Origin: Pedobacter sp. B4-66
GTDB taxonomy: Bacteria > Bacteroidota > Bacteroidia > Sphingobacteriales > Sphingobacteriaceae
Length of the DNA stretch: 64,000 bases
Reading direction: 5' to 3'
Assembly (NCBI RefSeq): GCF_018492665.1
Contig: NZ_JAFVME010000001.1
Location: 904,567-968,566 of the forward strand
Part shown: positions 62,495 to 64,000 of the stretch, piece by piece
Numbering within the stretch: the stretch's first letter is position 1
Layout: every line of letters begins with the position of its first letter
Program-made: the position numbers and the translations under genes
Notes under the pieces: generated by a model
Seen by the model: the letters and a program-made list of their open reading frames with translations, nothing else
Databases searched by the model: none
What the model was told of the DNA's origin: nothing

Positions 62495-63799
62495 TTGTTA
62501 TTCGAAGAATTAAACCTGATTGAGCCAATTTTAAAAGCGCTGCAAACAGAAGGTTATACACAACCTACCCCAATACAAGAACAATCTATTCCATCCATAC
62601 TTCAAAACAGAGATCTGTTAGGGTGCGCTCAAACTGGCACAGGTAAAACTGCCGCGTTTGCTATCCCAATGCTACAGTTACTTAGTAAACCTCACACCAA
62701 TACAAAAATACACAAAGCGATAAAAGCATTGGTATTAACACCAACTCGTGAGCTTGCCATACAAATTGAAGAAAGCTTTAAAGCTTACGGAAAAAACCTA
62801 CCAATAAAACAACTGGTTATATTTGGTGGTGTTGGACAAAAAGCACAAACTGATGCATTACATAGAGGTGTCGACATCCTTGTCGCCACTCCTGGAAGAT
62901 TATTAGATCTGATGAATCAGGGCTTCATCAGCCTGCGCGACATTGAGATCTTTGTTCTTGATGAAGCTGACAGAATGCTTGACATGGGTTTCATCCATGA
63001 TGTAAAGAAAGTTATTGCTAAACTACCTGTTAAAAGACAGACTTTATTTTTCTCGGCTACCATGCCAAAAGAGATCCAAACTTTAGCCAATACTATCCTT
63101 ACAAATCCAATTAAGGTTGAAGTTACCCCTGTTTCATCTACTGCAGAAAAAATCCAACAAGAGATTTTCTACGTAGAGAAAAACGACAAGAAGGATTTAT
63201 TGCACCATATTCTAAAAGACAAAACCATTCAAACTGCATTGGTATTTTCTCGTACAAAACATGGTGCTGATCGTATTGTAAAGGATTTGATTAAAGTTGG
63301 TGTTAAAGCCGAAGCCATCCATGGTAATAAATCGCAAAATGCTAGACAACGTGCATTAACCAATTTCAAAGCTAAAACCACACGTATTTTGGTTGCTACT
63401 GATATTGCAGCACGTGGTATCGATGTTGATGAGTTAACTCACGTAATCAATTACGAACTACCAAATATTCCTGAAACTTATGTACACAGGATTGGTCGTA
63501 CTGGTCGTGCCGGTTTAAGTGGTATAGCTCTTTCGTTTTGCGATTCGGAAGAGAAAGAGTTTTTAGATGATATCGAGAAATTAATCGGCTTAAAAATACC
63601 CGTTACTGAAGATCATCCTTTTGCTATGAGCTGGCAAAGCCTGATGTCAGGTGCTGCCGCAGCGAAATCAAAAGGAAAAGCTAAACCTGCAAGGGGTCAG
63701 CGTCCTCCAAGAACAGAGCGTCAACCTAACTTAAGTGGTGCTAAAAGAAATCCAAGCAGTGGAAGCAGACGCTGGAGCGGTAACAAAAAATCAAATTAA
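62495..63799 (+). CDS. rhlE: DEAD-box RNA helicase, RhlE type
   Basis: The 434-residue helicase has the Q motif PTPIQEQSIP, motif I AQTGTGKT (K51), Ia PTRELAIQ, II VLDEADRMLDMGF (DEAD 156-159), III FSATMP, IV ALVFSRTKHGAD, V VATDIAARGIDVDE and VI HRIGRTGRAG. A basic, disordered C-terminal tail (about residues 388-434, rich in Lys, Arg, Gly, Ser and Pro) should bind RNA. It probably remodels RNA in ribosome assembly or decay, often at low temperature. The start is TTG (MLFEELNL fits the family) because no ATG is near. Confidence 0.94.
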   Translation: MLFEELNLIEPILKALQTEGYTQPTPIQEQSIPSILQNRDLLGCAQTGTGKTAAFAIPMLQLLSKPHTNTKIHKAIKALVLTPTRELAIQIEESFKAYGKNLPIKQLVIFGGVGQKAQTDALHRGVDILVATPGRLLDLMNQGFISLRDIEIFVLDEADRMLDMGFIHDVKKVIAKLPVKRQTLFFSATMPKEIQTLANTILTNPIKVEVTPVSSTAEKIQQEIFYVEKNDKKDLLHHILKDKTIQTALVFSRTKHGADRIVKDLIKVGVKAEAIHGNKSQNARQRALTNFKAKTTRILVATDIAARGIDVDELTHVINYELPNIPETYVHRIGRTGRAGLSGIALSFCDSEEKEFLDDIEKLIGLKIPVTEDHPFAMSWQSLMSGAAAAKSKGKAKPARGQRPPRTERQPNLSGAKRNPSSGSRRWSGNKKSN

Positions 63800-63890
63800 G
63801 TGATCTGTTTTCGGGCTGCATTAATTTGCGCTGAAGAAGCGCAAAAGAACGCTAGGCCCTCTATCAGACACTGAATTTGCAGGAAAAATA

Positions 63891-63931
63891 AAAAAGGGCA
63901 GGATCTTCGTAAGAAGATCCTGCCCTTTTTT
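63891..63931. terminator. Strong bidirectional terminator
   Basis: A long GC-containing stem (GGGCAGGATCTTC with GAAGATCCTGCCC around GTAA), flanked by A and T runs, lies about 90 bases after the rhlE stop. It can end rhlE and any minus-strand gene from the right. Nothing else was recognised in 63800-64000. Confidence 0.9.
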
Positions 63932-64000
63932 ATGAGGTTTATCTTTTATATTGATAGTGATATATTTAATATTATGCTCTACTGGCTATTTTAATATTAT

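Overview
The window looks like chromosomal DNA from a Bacteroidota bacterium, most likely a Sphingobacteriaceae (Pedobacter-like) organism. This is judged from protein family content (HmuY, the lipoprotein form of TamA, large two-domain IspG, DUF6428, DUF6702, DUF2911, FecI-like ECF sigma factors), from AT-rich DNA with few Shine-Dalgarno sequences, and from several matches to the Bacteroidota promoter TTG-N19/21-TAnnTTTG. It carries about 57 protein genes, one cut by the left edge. No rRNA, tRNA, CRISPR array, insertion sequence or phage gene was seen.

Region by region. 1-2.8 kb: a truncated ECF sigma gene, then an ECF sigma / membrane anti-sigma-like / outer-membrane barrel cassette. 2.9-11.8 kb: a nine-gene minus-strand heme operon, hemA(gtrA)-hemCD-hemB-hemL-histidine kinase-response regulator-TPR protein-hemE-hemJ, covering glutamyl-tRNA to coproporphyrinogen plus a protoporphyrinogen oxidase. 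Coproporphyrinogen oxidase and ferrochelatase are not here. 12-16.7 kb: a hydrolase, a barrel protein, a DUF2911 protein, a gluconate-type kinase and a propeller lipoprotein. 16.9-19.9 kb: a small YtxH-like gene, an unlisted 48-residue ORF, and an arsenic operon (arsR, DUF6428, arsC, acr3) with two matching palindromic operators. 19.9-22.4 kb: a DeoR regulator, NudK and a Tat-exported Gfo/Idh/MocA oxidoreductase. 22.5-27.5 kb: ispG and an envelope cluster (SDR, PspC, LiaF-like, RDD). 27.7-30 kb: mlaE-mlaF and a methyltransferase. 30-37.2 kb: a complete heme-uptake operon (TonB receptor, HmuY, HmuT, HmuU, HmuV, HmuS). 37.4-42.8 kb: a lipoprotein of unknown function, a DUF6702/HupE/M1-peptidase trio and two small secreted proteins. 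43-59.5 kb: topoisomerase IV subunits parC and parE flanking cytidine deaminase, tamB-tamL, a YihY protein and a hybrid kinase. 59.6-64 kb: two transporters and an RhlE-type helicase.

The strongest theme is heme: one operon makes it, another about 20 kb away imports it and probably breaks it down. The biosynthetic operon contains its own two-component system. The uptake operon has paired palindromes over its probable promoter and a terminator-like hairpin between hmuY and hmuT. Other points worth attention are the QLGLF clamp-binding-like ending of the ParC tail, the cysteine-rich DUF6428 protein with paired ArsR-type operators, and a GH-like lipoprotein of unknown function.

Where a better start codon was evident (response regulator, arsR, arsC, nudK, Gfo/MocA, RDD, M1 peptidase, parC, tamL, yihY), it has been used. 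TTG or GTG starts are proposed for hemA, hemCD, the heme-operon kinase, the 12.8 kb barrel gene, hmuU, tamB and rhlE.
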